The notes: generated from the letters alone by a model not told the origin. Shown: positions 1-12,600, numbered from the stretch's first letter. The stretch: DNA of 64,000 nt from Tubiluchus corallicola (GCA_030141605.1 JAQGDQ010000003.1:2623501-2687500); one strand, 5' to 3'. A program made the numbers and translations.

Positions 1-77
1 ACTATACTAACTCAATCAACAATGTTAGATTCTGTGATGTAAAATCGAATAACGCATAAGTAGGCAACATACTTTAC

Positions 78-207
78 CTTTCTTTGGCGCGACAACAGCA
101 TAACCAGCTGCTTGTTGTATTTTTAATACATCGCGAAAATAAGTGACGTTCTTGAATGAAAAAATGAAAACTTTTTGCAACAAATGACATTTAGTGTACG
201 CCGCCAT
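78..207 (-). CDS. first coding exon of an unrecognised gene, truncated by the window edge
   Basis: The minus strand reads ATGGCGGCG at 207 and stays open for 43 codons plus one base, to a good donor (AAAG|GTAAAG) at 78/77. The peptide starts MAAYTKCHLL and ends near AGYAVVAPKK. It is basic and hydrophobic, with no acidic residue before an Asp in the middle, which would suit a mitochondrial or small ribosome-associated protein; that is only inference. A GTG lies three codons upstream in frame, but ATG in a GATGGCGGCG context is the better start. The rest of the gene lies to the left of the window. I do not recognise the family. Confidence 0.5.
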
Positions 208-624
208 CTTATCCACAATGGAAAAGGACTTCGCTAGTTCACCGACGCAACATGTATTTTTGGGGCATCCGCTAGGAATCGTTGAATGAGTTTTTAGCTC
301 GAATTTAATTCAAACCTAAAATTGTAGATTCGAATAATTCGGCACTTTAACTATATAAGTTATTCATCATTAGAACATCGTGTAATCAGCGGTTCAGCAC
401 AATTTCGATGCGACTTCTGTGCACAATTCTCAAAGGATAAGAAATGGCGCACCTGAAATAAGTTTCAGAAAAATCACCTTGATAATTATATCACTTTACA
501 GCAATTGTATGCATATATCATACTCGCGTTAAAAGGAATTTTTGTTTGTTTTTATTTTAAATCTCTGCAATACTGTTCCGACGGCACCATTGCGTGATGT
601 CACCTATGCAAACATATGTCAGGG

Positions 625-674
<50 letters not shown>

Positions 675-1252
675 GGTGTTCCAAAAAACTCCATACAAAT
701 ATATATTATTTAGCATTTCGCTTACCTGTTTGAAAGACTTATGTAACTAGAAATAATAATTTAAAATCTTCATGCCAATAGGTAAAATGCTGCTGGTTCT
801 TGTATTGCTGAATAATTCGTATAACTTTGAAGCCCTTTATTTGAAATATGGTTCCCCAGCTATGCAAATGTTGCTGAAATATATCACAAGTAAAAAAATA
901 TTCGACACGAGTGCGAGCAAATTAGATGGTGGCTCCGCCTGAGGGGGCCCCAAAAGGTCATAATCCGGCACCGTCCATTGATAAATTGTTTGTTTAGCAA
1001 TAGAATTATTGAAGTATTTATTGTTAGACGTGATTTGTACAATGTTCGATATACAGCTATTTAATGTAGGATGTAGAATAAGGGCAATTTTTTGCTAGAA
1101 AATGGAACGCTAATCTGCTTATTGTACTTGTAGAAACCTATCGGTATTGTCAGCCAAGATCTTGTCTGCGTAGCAAAGAAAATTTTTAGCAGCCTTGTTA
1201 TCTGCGATTGTCCAGAAAGCAGTCTGATTGCATAATTTTAAACAGCGGTTAG
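208..1252. other. intergenic stretch between two minus-strand genes
   Basis: This holds the upstream region of the left-edge gene and the 3' flank of the coiled-coil gene. Apart from the AT dinucleotide tract, I see no supported gene, RNA or mobile element. Confidence 0.4.
627..672. repeat. (AT)n microsatellite
   Basis: About 23 uninterrupted AT units. The tyrosine/isoleucine open frame across it is an artefact of the repeat. Confidence 0.95.
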
Positions 1253-1258
1253 TTTATT
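1253..1258 (-). terminator. candidate polyadenylation signal AATAAA
   Basis: On the minus strand AATAAA lies about 110 nt after the stop codon of the coiled-coil gene ending at 1368, a normal 3' UTR distance. A second AATAAA is at 1017-1022. Confidence 0.4.
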
Positions 1259-1367
1259 GAAGTTTTCTCTTGACACATTCTATACAAACTGCACACATAG
1301 ATATAGTGAGGCATTGCAAAAGCTTTATAGATCTACTTGGACTTTGGTACGCCAATTTAGTTGGTCC

Positions 1368-4300
1368 CTATGGCCCTAAAACGCTGTCGTCGAGGTACGA
1401 TTCTTCAGATTCGCTAGATGAATCAGCTTTCGAGTTTTTCTCATCGATTTCTTCTGGCTTGTTCTCGCTCTGCGCCGTAACTTTGTCATAGACTCTTCTG
1501 TGCAGGTCTATCCACTCCTAGTATTGGTAGTATAAAAAAATAAAAAAACCTATGAGCAGCAAAAAATATAGCGAAAAATGTTAGATATGAAGAATTATAA
1601 TTATTTCAATGAAACCTAAAACTAATCCACCTATCATCTGTGACACAAAATGCAGACAAATAAAACAACCGATGAACGTAGCGGCTACATTACATTCATT
1701 GGTATAACCTATCACTCAAAAGAAGCAAAATGATGCCAAGATCATTTCTTTTGTGATTTATTTGTCAAAGCAAAATGCGTTATTGACATAAAGTATCATA
1801 ACTCCGTTAAGCTATGCAAGTTTTGATTTAAATTGATAATTGGTCGTAAAGTTTCAAATAGGCAAACTCTTGATGCTATACCGTGACAATAGTAATGCAA
1901 TTCATGATTAATTATGTTCACAGCGTCAGTTCCAAAATCAAATTTGTACTGACAAGCCACTGCAAACATCTATTACTGTCCACTTTACAAGTCTGTTCAT
2001 CTCCAATGGCGGCAAACAGAATTTTTCTGTTTCTTTTTTCTTTGCTTTGTGAATTATGCTTCTTTGTTAAACTTAACACGGGCCTTACACAAACAAATCT
2101 TTGTTTAAAACACAGATAAGTGAGATAATTTGTGTCTTATGCAGCTAAGTATTAAATTAAGTTTCTTCAAAATATGCTGCCATCGTTGATAATTTGTACA
2201 GTTGAATTGTAACAATACAATATACTATTTAAATTTATTCCGTTGATATATGTTACCTTTATAAGCTTAATTTTTTGTTCATTAGTCATTTGTGGAACTG
2301 GCGGATCTGTTTCGTGTCGACATTTTTCTGAGAGACCATTGAGTGCTAACGCAACCTCGGCTGCACGCTGCAGCTGCAAATCAAAACATTTTTCTTTTAA
2401 CTATCATCATTACAGGCATGTTACAATGGCTTCTCAGTAAGTTAAATTTTCCGAACTTAACATAATAATGACCAGGGAATAAAAAAATGACCAATGCTTA
2501 CACTTTAGGCAAAATTATATAAGTACCTGCTACTGCAATTCTTGAGGGCTACTTATTGTTTCTAAGGCTTAGTGCAGACTCTAGTCTCCAATTATGTAAT
2601 AAGTCTAACGAGGTGGCCCGTAAGAGATTTCTAAGAACGTAAAGAAAAAGAAGTTTCATTTAATTCAAAAATCAAATCAAGGCATTGGGACTGGGATTGG
2701 ACGTATACGCAGCTCGGTACCTTCGTATTTATTGTTGAATCGTGTTTTCTCATCTTCCCTTCAAGTGCAAGGTTGTCTGCTCGTTTCTCATCGAGATCTT
2801 TCTGGGCTTTCTTAACTTCGCCGCCAATAACTATGAGTTCAGTTTTGTAAGATTCTATTAGTTTATCGAGATCTTGCTGCTCGGTTTTTACCTTCGAAAA
2901 TGCATTAATAAATAGGTAAGCAACGTGAGTAAAAAACGAACAAATTCCTCATTCAACTGTATATAGTGTGAATACTTTAGTAAAAAATCGCAAGAAATAA
3001 TAACAGACATGATCCATTACTGATGCTGAACAACATTTTATTACGGGTGAGCATTCTCTACCAGAAAGCAAATTCGAATTGAATCGAGTTTGTGACATTC
3101 GAATTCGAATCGAACCGAACTTCAGTATTTCGAATCCGAATCGAATTCGAATTGAGTTGGAAAGATTTTTCGAACCAGTTTTCGAACCACTAGTGAAACG
3201 TGGTCTTACAAAGATCATGCACATTACTTGACTTTGTTCTGCAATAAAACCGCCATTAGTTTATTAAAAATTTTGCGCAGAAACTGCAGCTAAATTGTGC
3301 TAATTGCATACTGTTTCAAACATTTCAATGATAAAGAACGTGTGTGGCTGGAGTGATGAATCATTCGAATATAAAATTTCAGGTTCGAATCGAATTCGAA
3401 CTTAAAAAACTCGTTCAAATCCAATTCGAACGTTCGATGCTCACCCCTACATTTTATTAAGCACAATTAAACAATAATCTATACGTTGGACGAGTGGGGA
3501 CTTTAAACTTTTTGAAAAAGGACGGTAACACTGAATTGAATGCATCAAGTATACTGCCCAAAAACCACAGAAGTGCGTTAGATAAATTTAGATGTCGGAG
3601 TGCACCTATTATATTGGAAATTGGACGGTACACTAATATTCTAGAAGACCAGAGGTTATGCCATTTCTACATTGTAACTTTTATTATGATATTTGTATTT
3701 CATCGTCCCAGTGTCTAAGAACAAAGATCAATAATTTTAATCAGTTCAAAGATAATAATTTATGCTAAAACTGTCACTTGATATTTATCTAAAGGAATGT
3801 GCCAAAACCTACCACTTAAAGAAAGAAGAAATTTTAATGACTGGTTTTATTATTTGCTTAAAGACTCGTAAGTTCTTAATTAACACGTAAATGGTTGTTT
3901 TCAATGAGGTTTAATGTGTCTCACAACGCTATCGATAGAGTATCTTTATTTTTACTGTGACTGCGTATTTTAAATTGTTGTAAAATGAAAAATTTTCACT
4001 AATTAACTATCTATACTATCCTATGCTATCCTATGTTATGCTATGCTATGCTATGCTATGCAATACGATGGGATGCTATGCTATGCTATCCTATACTGTA
4101 CTGTGCTGTGCTGTGCTGTGCTGTGCTGTGCTGTGCTGTACTGTACTGTACTGTACTGTACTGTACTGTACTGTACTGTACTGTACTGTACTGTACTGTA
4201 CTGTACTGTACTGTACTGTACTGTACTGTACTGTACTGTACTGTACTGTACTGTACTGTACTGCACTATACTACACCATACGATACTACACTATATTTGA

Positions 4301-6069
4301 TATTCAGCGATGTCCACAACCGGACATACGCGACTTCGGCACTTGTAACCTCAGCTCACGCTACTTCGGTGTACGCAAAAAGGACGTTCATTCATTTAGG
4401 GTGTAATGTAGCACACCGATAACGGATTAAAAACGGGTGGCACAAATTTGTTGGAAAAACATGTTTAATATGATTTAGATGATATGTTCTGCAAATACAT
4501 GAGGAAATAATAGCCCATTCTTACTAGTTATACAGCTTCTAAAATTTAGTCTTTGGACCAACTTACCTGGCCTTGTACAACTTTATCTTTTTTATACAAT
4601 TGTTGACCAGCTTCTGTTAATCCTCTGAATCTCATGCAAAGTGACTGTCTTTTTTCGTCTGTTATAGAGGGGACATTTCCTGCACATTAATATCATTGAG
4701 TTCAAAAATTATGGGTTTATAAATTTGCAATAATTAAGAGTATATTATTTATACACTAGCATGCAGGGTTATAGCCATTTAACCCAAAGTACTTAAGCCT
4801 TGGTTCTGCAGTTTGGCTGTGAAAATCACGTGGTTGTGGACTAGAGGACCTTGCTAGTTCAAACTGCTTTATCACAGCAAATCATGTACATACAGGACTT
4901 AAGGATTTAGAGCCTTTGTCGCGCCAAAATTTAAATAGTATGAAAACGTACGTGTTAGAAAAGCCCAGAAAATACATTGCCATACTATATCAATAGAAAA
5001 AGCCCACAGACTTAATTTTTTATTTACCGTAACATATGTCAATGTTGTTTTAAATTTAGGCACTGTAGTCAACAATTAGATTAACGCTAACCTTTTAATG
5101 CCAAACCGCAACTGTTGGAACTATTTGACTACCTCGTGTATCATAACTAATATTCGCTTATTATTTGCATAAAAAGTGTGTATTGTACCAGCTTCAACGC
5201 ATCGAATAACGCGTGTAAGGAAGTCTCCGCAGGGTTGTAAGTATCGAATTTGCTTTGTCAACTTGGATAACCTATGAATAAGAAAAAACATGTGGTACGA
5301 AAAGGCGTGGTGCAGACAACGCTTATCTGAAAAAATATATTATATAATATGATTTGTATCCCTGCATAAAATGCATACATGGAGAAAATGATGCTTGTAA
5401 CATTGTGACAATATACCTTACTTTGGCTTCTTCTATTTGTTGTTTAAGACACTCAATCTCATCATCGCGAACTTTATTTTCTCGCCTTTCTTGTTCATTC
5501 TTAACATGCATTTTCTTGAGCCGACTTCGTGACTTCTCTATAATGGGTGCAAATTTTGCTTTTCTTTCCTCAAACTGCGTAATGTAAATGGAAAACGCCT
5601 GGTACTATACACCATTAACATTAGCTAATTCGTCGTTATGTACCGTTAGCGTAGTCAGATTAGTTAGATAGATTTTCAGATAGTATAATAAATATTATAT
5701 CGCTACATTTTAAAATCTGAATGATTCCAACAATTAATCTCGAGAGAGAAGAAGAACTTATCAGCTTCTACATAGAGTACAGGCTGCAATATATGTTGCA
5801 CTTTTGAATTTCTTTAAACTGTCAAATGATAGCTAACAATAAGCTTGTAATTATAATTCACAGTTTTGATGCAGATCTTTCTATTTCAATGGGCATCAAA
5901 TATTCAATTTTCTAGCAATAGCTATTACAGAAGCGTGAATTTTACCATTAAGACAAAAACGAACCTGCATGCGACGTTTATTATACATTTCTCTCTTGAC
6001 TGCCAGTTTCTGCATTTCTTCTCGATACGTTGCTTTGCAGTCTTCCAGGTTGCCATTTTTATCACTCAT
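1368..6069 (-). CDS. DUF4200-type coiled-coil protein (CCDC42/CFAP73-like), seven exons
   Basis: Exons on the minus strand: 6145-5965 (ATG at 6069), 5574-5417, 5271-5189, 4679-4567, 2891-2721, 2373-2257, 1517-1368. All junctions are GT-AG, phases join without a break, and the product from 6069 is 298 aa, the size of CFAP73/CCDC42 (about 300-320). The chain is charged heptad coiled coil. KLTKQIRYLQPCGDFLTRVI followed by a short NVPSITDEK turn matches the DUF4200 pattern (coil, then 'pc..fLe.vv', then 'vpel'). The C-terminus has QMTNEQKIKLIK-EWIDLHRRVY and an acidic Ser-rich tail. The family is axonemal (inner-arm/MIA or sperm-tail structures), so a ciliary role is inferred. The first listed exon is open upstream of the ATG (from PGKVIEESS), so an extra N-terminal exon is possible, perhaps the open segment near 6475-6327. 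Intron 4 carries a hAT MITE and a satellite. Confidence 0.72.
3042..3449. mobile_element. 408 bp nonautonomous hAT-type MITE with 8 bp TSD
   Basis: The termini are TACGGGTGAGCAT (left) and, on the other strand, TAGGGGTGAGCAT (right), a 13 bp inverted repeat with one mismatch that fits the hAT YARNG start. It is flanked by a perfect 8 bp direct repeat CATTTTAT (3034-3041 and 3450-3457), the hAT target-site length. The interior is rich in TTCGAA/GAATTC blocks and has no coding capacity. It lies in an intron of the DUF4200 gene. Confidence 0.88.
3494..3685 (+). pseudogene. LINE reverse-transcriptase ORF C-terminal scrap
   Basis: The plus frame contains HRSALDKFRCRSAPIILEIG then RY..ILEDQRLC, which resembles the conserved tail of jockey/CR1-like LINE ORF2 proteins (R.R..s..L.iE.GRy..i...eRlC). 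It is only about 60 codons long with no zinc-knuckle partner cysteines after it, so it is a dead fragment. It lies directly right of the hAT MITE. Confidence 0.4.
4011..4295. repeat. pentanucleotide satellite (CTATG/CTGTG/CTGTA)n
   Basis: An ordered array: CTATG/CTATC variants (about 4016-4095), seven CTGTG units (4101-4135), then 25 perfect CTGTA units (4136-4260), then decaying CACTA/TACCA variants. Unit length is not a multiple of three and no unit holds a stop, so it is open in all three plus frames and on the minus strand; those Cys/Tyr/Leu-rich frames are not genes. Confidence 0.95.
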
Positions 6070-6326
6070 TTTCAAAAAAGGTTGTAAACTCTGACTTCCG
6101 CAGCATATAAGTGAATTAGATGATTCTTCAATCACCTTTCCTGGCCTATTAAACATACATTTATTTGACAATAAATTTGAACTTATTCACGCAAAATATA
6201 AGTGGTTAATACTCTACAAAGCCCTGCTTAATTAATAGTTAATGATATTTCTGATTTAATTATTAACGTTACAAGTGTGTGCTTGGCTACAAGTCATCGT
6301 AGAAGACTTAGAAGTAACTCAGAAAA

Positions 6327-7929
6327 TCAATGCTGCTCTAGAGGCGTGTACACAGTACAGGTTTCTTTATAGGATGATCTAGACAGTTTCGGATGGAATG
6401 AGCCGTGTTCAAAGTATTTTAGTGCCTTCTTCTCAATGGTCAACCCCTTCACCACAGTCTCCATGAACACCCTACACAAAATTGAATGTTTGTTGTATAT
6501 AATAAAATATAATGGCACCTTACATTAATAGTATTATGTGAGTTGGGCTTATACATGATATTGTATTAAAGTATACTAATTAACAGTAGTTAAAGTACCG
6601 AATGTACAGCTAAATGTTAATTTCATTTTAATTTGAATTTTCGATCTCGTTGTACGTCCTGAGTCTTCAGGAGCAAAAATTATTTCTTCAGTTGCCGCCG
6701 CACACTCTTCAGGTCAATGGCTTCGTGCTGGCAAAGTTTCATCAGTCTTTCATCTGAACGATCCTCTTTTTCACATACATCCATTTCACTAGTTTTGTCA
6801 TCTTCACAAACATAACTCTGGTTTCATTAGCGAATCTTTTTGAGCACTGTTCAATGTCTGCTAGCCTTTTATCTTTTGTTTCCTGTATTACGCTCGGGAA
6901 GCCTTCGATTTTTGTAGGTTTATCTGCTATAATTAGATGCTGTTGGCCTGGTGCAAGAAACTTTTTTTATTATTTTATCTGCTGTTCGATACATACATTA
7001 GACTACAGGCAAAAGCAGGGCAACGCATCAGTAATATCCGCAGGAAAGTCAGATAAACCAAAATTTGAAAGTGCTTTACTGAGAGAAGAGATCGTTGTTG
7101 TTGTTGTTGTTATTTTGACTTCAGCTTTTCAGCCAATAAGTCAGCTAAATCTATGCTCATGGCAGTGATGTAAGAACAACATCTGACACGTTTCATATTG
7201 TTTTTGACCCTCTTCACGTTGATTTGAATTTCCAATAGCTCACATTACAGAAGCAAAACCAAACAACATAAAAATTTGACCGAATTATACTGTAGTTCAC
7301 ACTAGCTAGTCTAGTGTGAGCGATCTAACATTGGAAATGCTGGACTTGGCAGACCAGCTGGGACGAGCTTTGGATAGCCTTCACCACTGGGGAATGTGGC
7401 AGCGTAATGGTCTAGGGATCTACAATGTAAGTAAGAAGTTCATATTCAAGCTTCATAATCCATTTTTTCACATTCTCTACTGTTTGAGTTTGGCATTAAT
7501 ATTAAATTAATTGTGGGTTTGTAACATCATCACGTCATTCACGTTTGAAGATATCAAGCTGGTCTTGATTTTCGTCAGCGCCGGCCATCAAACTATCAAT
7601 AACAATATGTGCTGGACCACTGGTGACTCAGCTGGAAGGCCTACATATATAACGGGTGTATATAGTTTAAACGGCGCGCTAACTGTCATTAAAAACAACA
7701 AATTATTAACAAAATAGCGACTGACCTGCAAATGTGCAAGCTGTGGCGTCTTGACAAATTACTCTATTTGCATTATCGAACACACTTTGTTTTACCCGAA
7801 TAATAATTATAATTTAAAAATTCATTTGCGCTTCTGCTTTCAACTTCTGAAACATTTAATAATAACATCTTGTTTCATTTCTCTCTGCTGAAGCTCTTTT
7901 TCTTTGTTTTCGCTTTCCGTTTGCAGCAC
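6327..7929 (-). pseudogene. disrupted coding-like segments of an unrecognised gene
   Basis: Several minus-strand pieces look coding but do not join cleanly. An acceptor at 7930 leads into VLQTESENKEKELQQREMKQ (coiled coil). At about 6947-6650 there is IEGFPSVIQETKDKRLADIE, then CSKRFANE. The sense then shifts frame to NQSYVCEDDKTSEMDV and KLCQHEAID, and shifts again to PEECAAATEEIIFAPEDSG. After an acceptor at 6475 comes VFMETVVKGLTIEKKALKYF, ending at a stop at 6327. The frame changes fit 1-bp indels, which could be a decayed gene copy or assembly errors. The last piece could instead be a 5' exon of the DUF4200 gene. No family recognised. Confidence 0.35.
7310..7426 (+). CDS. orphan plus-strand exon, unknown gene
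   Basis: A 39-codon open segment bounded by an acceptor (CACTAGCTAG|TC) and a strong donor (ACAAT|GTAAGT), phase 0 at both ends. It encodes DLTLEMLDLADQLGRALDSL and HHWGMWQRNG. The amphipathic leucine spacing looks protein-like, but I find no convincing partner exons and do not recognise the family. Confidence 0.3.
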
Positions 7930-8110
7930 CTGTTAAAACAAAGCTGTTTTTCGAGTTTTTATTTTTTGTACAAGCCATTTTGGCGTTTCTTCACAAATGA
8001 AGAGGTGTTATAGAAAATATCCCTCGACAAGTTATGTGCAAAGTAACTGTCGGTGAGAACTTTTCGCTTGGACAGAGTTCAGTGTTTTGAATGTCATCCT
8101 TTTGAAGGAC

Positions 8111-8157
<47 letters not shown>

Positions 8158-8158
8158 G
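8111..8158. repeat. (TA)n microsatellite
   Basis: About 23 TA units with one TT interruption. Intergenic. Confidence 0.93.
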
Positions 8159-8717
8159 ATAAATAGTGCTACGGGCGCGGAGAATTACAGCTGCCGAAGT
8201 GCCCATTGAAGAAAGTCGGTAGCCGTAGAAAGGAGGAAACGAGTCGTGGATTTACATCAGCAATCATTTGTCACATGGTCATCATCAACGAAACAAGTGA
8301 ATTGAAAGTAGCCATTTTGACACTTGTTGCTTATTTGTTTGTTTCCCGGTTTTTACTCATTTTACGACTTAACTTACTTTAGTAAGTAAAATAATTACAG
8401 CGTAATAAAACTTTACTGTGAAACATAGAGGTTTTGTTTTTAGTTACGGTGATATGAAACTTATTGAGACAATGGTATATTAAAGCAAAAGCGGACCCAA
8501 TCTTAAACTGTAGATCAAAATTTATTTTTTTGAATATTTAAAGGAAACATACTATTTTTTTTAAAAAGTGACTTACGTGGAAAAATTATTACTTCACAAA
8601 CACAATTTCGCGTTCGCGCCACTAGTTCTTCGCTGATACATGCATTTCGCCATTCGCTAGTTAGACGGGCATAAGCGATGCTTGCGAAGTCTAAGACCAA
8701 GCCTAACCATAACACGG

Positions 8718-9668
8718 TTATTGAACACAATCAAACCTCAATTTGCGAAATTGCGGCAGATTTGATGCGTCAACTGTTTCACTATTAAGTGAATTCCAAG
8801 GGCCCATAACACGAGCAGAGAAGAAATGAGCTCTGATATTAGTGCGAGAGTATTGTACAAATAATTTTAAAAAATTTTGTGGCCACGTAAATCACATAGT
8901 GGTCTGGAAAAAAATTTGTCATTATGCAAAATTGAACTACCACTAAAGTAATGACCTTATAACAGTTAATGAAATCTATAGTATCACGGTGTTGTTCAAG
9001 AGAAGATACAGTCAGGTGGAATATCAGAGGCCTGACTAATACACCTAGATTGAGTTCTTTCTAATGCATTTTTAAGAGTAACGTATTGTGGTGACCAAAC
9101 ATTGCATGCATATTCAAGTATTGGTCTAACTACAGCTTTATAAAGAGGTACAATAACTTTTGCACTACGTGATGAAATACAGCGTTTTATCATTCCAATG
9201 CGTCTATTGGCCTGAGAAATAATATGTTCAATATGTGAGTTCCACTTCAGGTTGTTTGAGATTAACATGCCCAAATCACGTACAACTGATTTGTCTTCAA
9301 TAACACCATCTCTCAGATAATACGGCGTTGCAGAGTTGGAACGAATGCAAAGTGCACTGCATTTATTACGTTTGAGGGACATTAACCAGTTGTCACACCA
9401 CCGTTTAATTTCAGACAGGTCGGTTTTGTAAGATCTCTTGATCAGAGGAATTTTTAATTGGACGGTAAGGTTTTATATCATCAACAAAGAGTGGTATACG
9501 TGTGTCAGGGAATACACAATCAATAATATCATTGATAAAAATAAGAAAACAATCGGGTCCCGACTGTTTGCGGCATAGAAATAGTGCCTGCATTTTGGAA
9601 AGCATTGCACATAAAACAGGTGCTATACCTCTCAGTTCAAATGTGTTAGCTTGTGACGAACTGCACAC
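8718..9668 (-). pseudogene. 5'-truncated, frame-shifted LINE ORF2 (jockey/CR1-like)
   Basis: Three minus-strand frames chain into one reverse-transcriptase C-terminal half. First comes FLIFINDIID and LFVDD (a degenerate form of the catalytic F/YADD box). Then come LRDGVIEDKSVVRDLGMLIS, W..HI..I..QANRRIGMIK and PLYKAVVRPILEYACNVWSP, and finally RTNIRAHFFSARVMGPWNSL with a stop at 8720-8718. The order matches the jockey/CR1/L2-type thumb and C-terminal region. Val replaces Ala in the catalytic motif and at least two frameshifts are present, so it is inactive. The 5' half, with the endonuclease, is absent, as expected from truncated target-primed insertion. Confidence 0.82.
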
Positions 9669-12600
9669 ATTCTACAGCTCATGCGTGAACACGCATGTAA
9701 ATTTGAAATTTGAATTTTTATCTTAAAACTTGCCTAGTTTTAGTACAACACACTGAATATCTTTTTGTAGCACTGTACTTGAATTTCCGCTTTTGCAAAC
9801 ACATGCAACATGCTCGTGGAATATTTTTGCTGTTGAAAATTATGTTAGTTTGTGATGTCATCAATAGTTGGGCTCGCCTGCCGTTAATTAAATTTTTAAT
9901 CTATTATTTAATTTTCAGAAACGCTTTTACAGTATTAATTGTGTTAAGATGTATTTTTTTATCAGACTTGAAAATTGGGTTAGTATATGAAAGTCATCCT
10001 GTCTTCCTTTAAGTATTTTTTTAAAGCAGCACTAAATTCAAAATATGGTTGGATGTTAGAATATAGTCTATAAATTCCTATAACAATATATCTGTACACA
10101 TAATGCTCACAAGTCTGATTTATGAAACAGTACTTCTGTCCAAGTTCAGAATTTCTTTTACTCAATGGTAAAATGTGTTTGTTTTCTTTTTGAAATAGTA
10201 ATTCCAAAAATAGCGACTCGCATTTTTACTTTATCGCGACTTTATTAATTTCCAGTGACAGTCATTATCAAAATCGAGTTGTTTTGTTATGAGTCACTCC
10301 AGACAGTGGCATGTCTGATAGTAGTTATGGTATCAGTTTACAAAAGTTAACAAGCTCGTGTGTGCAAGTGCTGGTCACTTATGACAGAAGCTGTACTTAA
10401 AAAATTTTCCGTGAAGTAAAGATGCCGAAAGTTTTTAAACAATTAGGTAAAATACTTAATAGGTTTCTTCAGCATATTTTGTGACACATTCGTTAAACTT
10501 ATTTACTGTTTTTGTAAATAAATGTGGACATAATCTTAAGTGAAAACACCAATGTTTTGTGGAGCAGTGAAAACGGGGACCAGCAGCAATAATTTACACA
10601 GCGAATTGCAATGTGAGTCCAGATATTTCGAGCCCAGTGTTACACTGATTTGATTTCTCGTGACATCTGCTGCCTGGCCTTATGAGATACCAAAATACCT
10701 AAAGACCTCATTTGCAGCTTGGCATCTTGTGTACATAATAATAAATGTTATTAAATTCTTTTATGTGCTATGCGGCAACGATCATTGTGGATATTTAACA
10801 AATAAAATAAATAAATAAAAAAATAAAAATAAAAAAGACAGTTTTTTGTCATCTAAATTGTATCTTATAGTCAGCAGTAAGCAGCAGAATTCTATCAAGT
10901 TTAGCGCTTTTAAAACTATACGCATTTCAAGTATGCAGAAACGCTATTTACAATCTACCAGGAATGTAGCGATTTATTACTATTTGAATTCTCCTCCTCG
11001 AAAATAATTTGTCTTCCCTTCCATGCCTAGCACGTCTTATGAGCGGTTCCAAAACTTGCATTGTACACTACACATGGTAGTAGTTTGGCCATTTTTTTCT
11101 GTGGGAAGTGCAGTGAGGCAGTTAGTAAATCTGCTTGTCTCCACAAAAATTTCCCCATTTCTTTTGCAATACATAACCACAGAGAATCCTAAATAGCATT
11201 AATTTTGTACAGCAATTTCACAACATTAAAAGCATATTTTTCCCATCTATTTAGGTTTTTTTCTACCAAATATGTTCTCAATATTAAATTCCTCATTGGA
11301 ATCAGTTTCATAGAAACTCCCTAATGACACTGTTTTTAATTTTTGGCTGTTATGCTCTCAGTGTACATAAGCTGCATGGCGGATAAATAACTGTATCCAA
11401 CATCTTCATGAGAAGTGAGTATAGCAGAGCTTTTAACAAGCAAAAATCATCTCCTTATAGTCTTATGTAAAAAAATATCTAAATATCAGCTGCATACATT
11501 GTAGTCAATATATTTTTTTATTTATGTTTGATTTCTTTTCTTTAATGTTTTTGCCTTTATTAAAATAGCTTATTTAATCAGCGTGACAGCATCATTGTAG
11601 TAATGTGCAAGTGAAAAACTTGTAATTTCACCAATTTGGCACATAGGTGCTTTTTTGCACAATCATATTAATTTAAACTATGCGTAAACATTACAATTTT
11701 GTATAAACGGCACCTCGCTACTGCACACTACTTTCTCAGAAAAGATACACGGTTTCATTAGGCTGGCCACAAAAAAAAATTGTTTCTGTCTTACCTAGTG
11801 AGTTCAAAAGATGTCAGGGGAGGAAGGAAAAAAATTTTTAAAGCTTTGAAAATGTTAAAAGCTGAATTGTGGAACATTTAAAACCAGATGAAATCAAAGT
11901 TTGTTTATTTCACCCATTGGTTAGCAGTAATGTTTTAAATTTTTTCAATGCACATTTTTTCATGCTTTGTTTTGTTAGATTTTTGTTTCGCATTACTAAA
12001 TAATCGTGTAATTACCGAATTTCGTGTAGTCTCTTTTTGTACGGTATGAACATTATGCTCAAATAATTATGTTTTTGCAGCAACACTACTCGGCTGTTAG
12101 TACGCTGATTTGGCAGAAAATATGATAATTTTTAGCCTCCAATCTGATACAACCCTGGCCGAGAGTTAGACATAGAAAAGCATGGCTGCCTCCTCGCTGA
12201 ATCAAAGAAGTTATAATAATTATTGTGTTCTACATTTTAAATTAAAAAAATATGCTTTTATATGACTGCGCCAGATAAGTGCATGAATCTACAAAAACAA
12301 TTATAAAATTCCTGGCCTGGCGATAAAAAAATATTACACGGGCAATTAGACGGAAACAGAAGTATTTTTATTGTCTGCCTTAATATGGAGACGTAGTAAT
12401 CTTTTGCGAAAAGACATTTTTTATGTATCAAATTTCTGTTAACAGCCTTTATATCTAATCCTTGCATAAAGTTCCCAACAAATTTAAAAAGATTTTTACA
12501 AAAGCAAGTTTAATGAATCCGTGCATAGCACTAAAAGTGGATGTATGCATAATCTTACAAAGAAAATCGTAATTTGTAAAAACTTTATTGAATCCGGCTC

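Noticed and set aside
4023-4422. Long open frames (Cys/Leu/Tyr-rich, up to 129 codons) on both strands
   Set aside because: They are the pentanucleotide satellite read in every frame.
8515-8730. 71-codon minus-strand frame next to the LINE
   Set aside because: Overlaps the end of the LINE ORF in another frame; no independent evidence.
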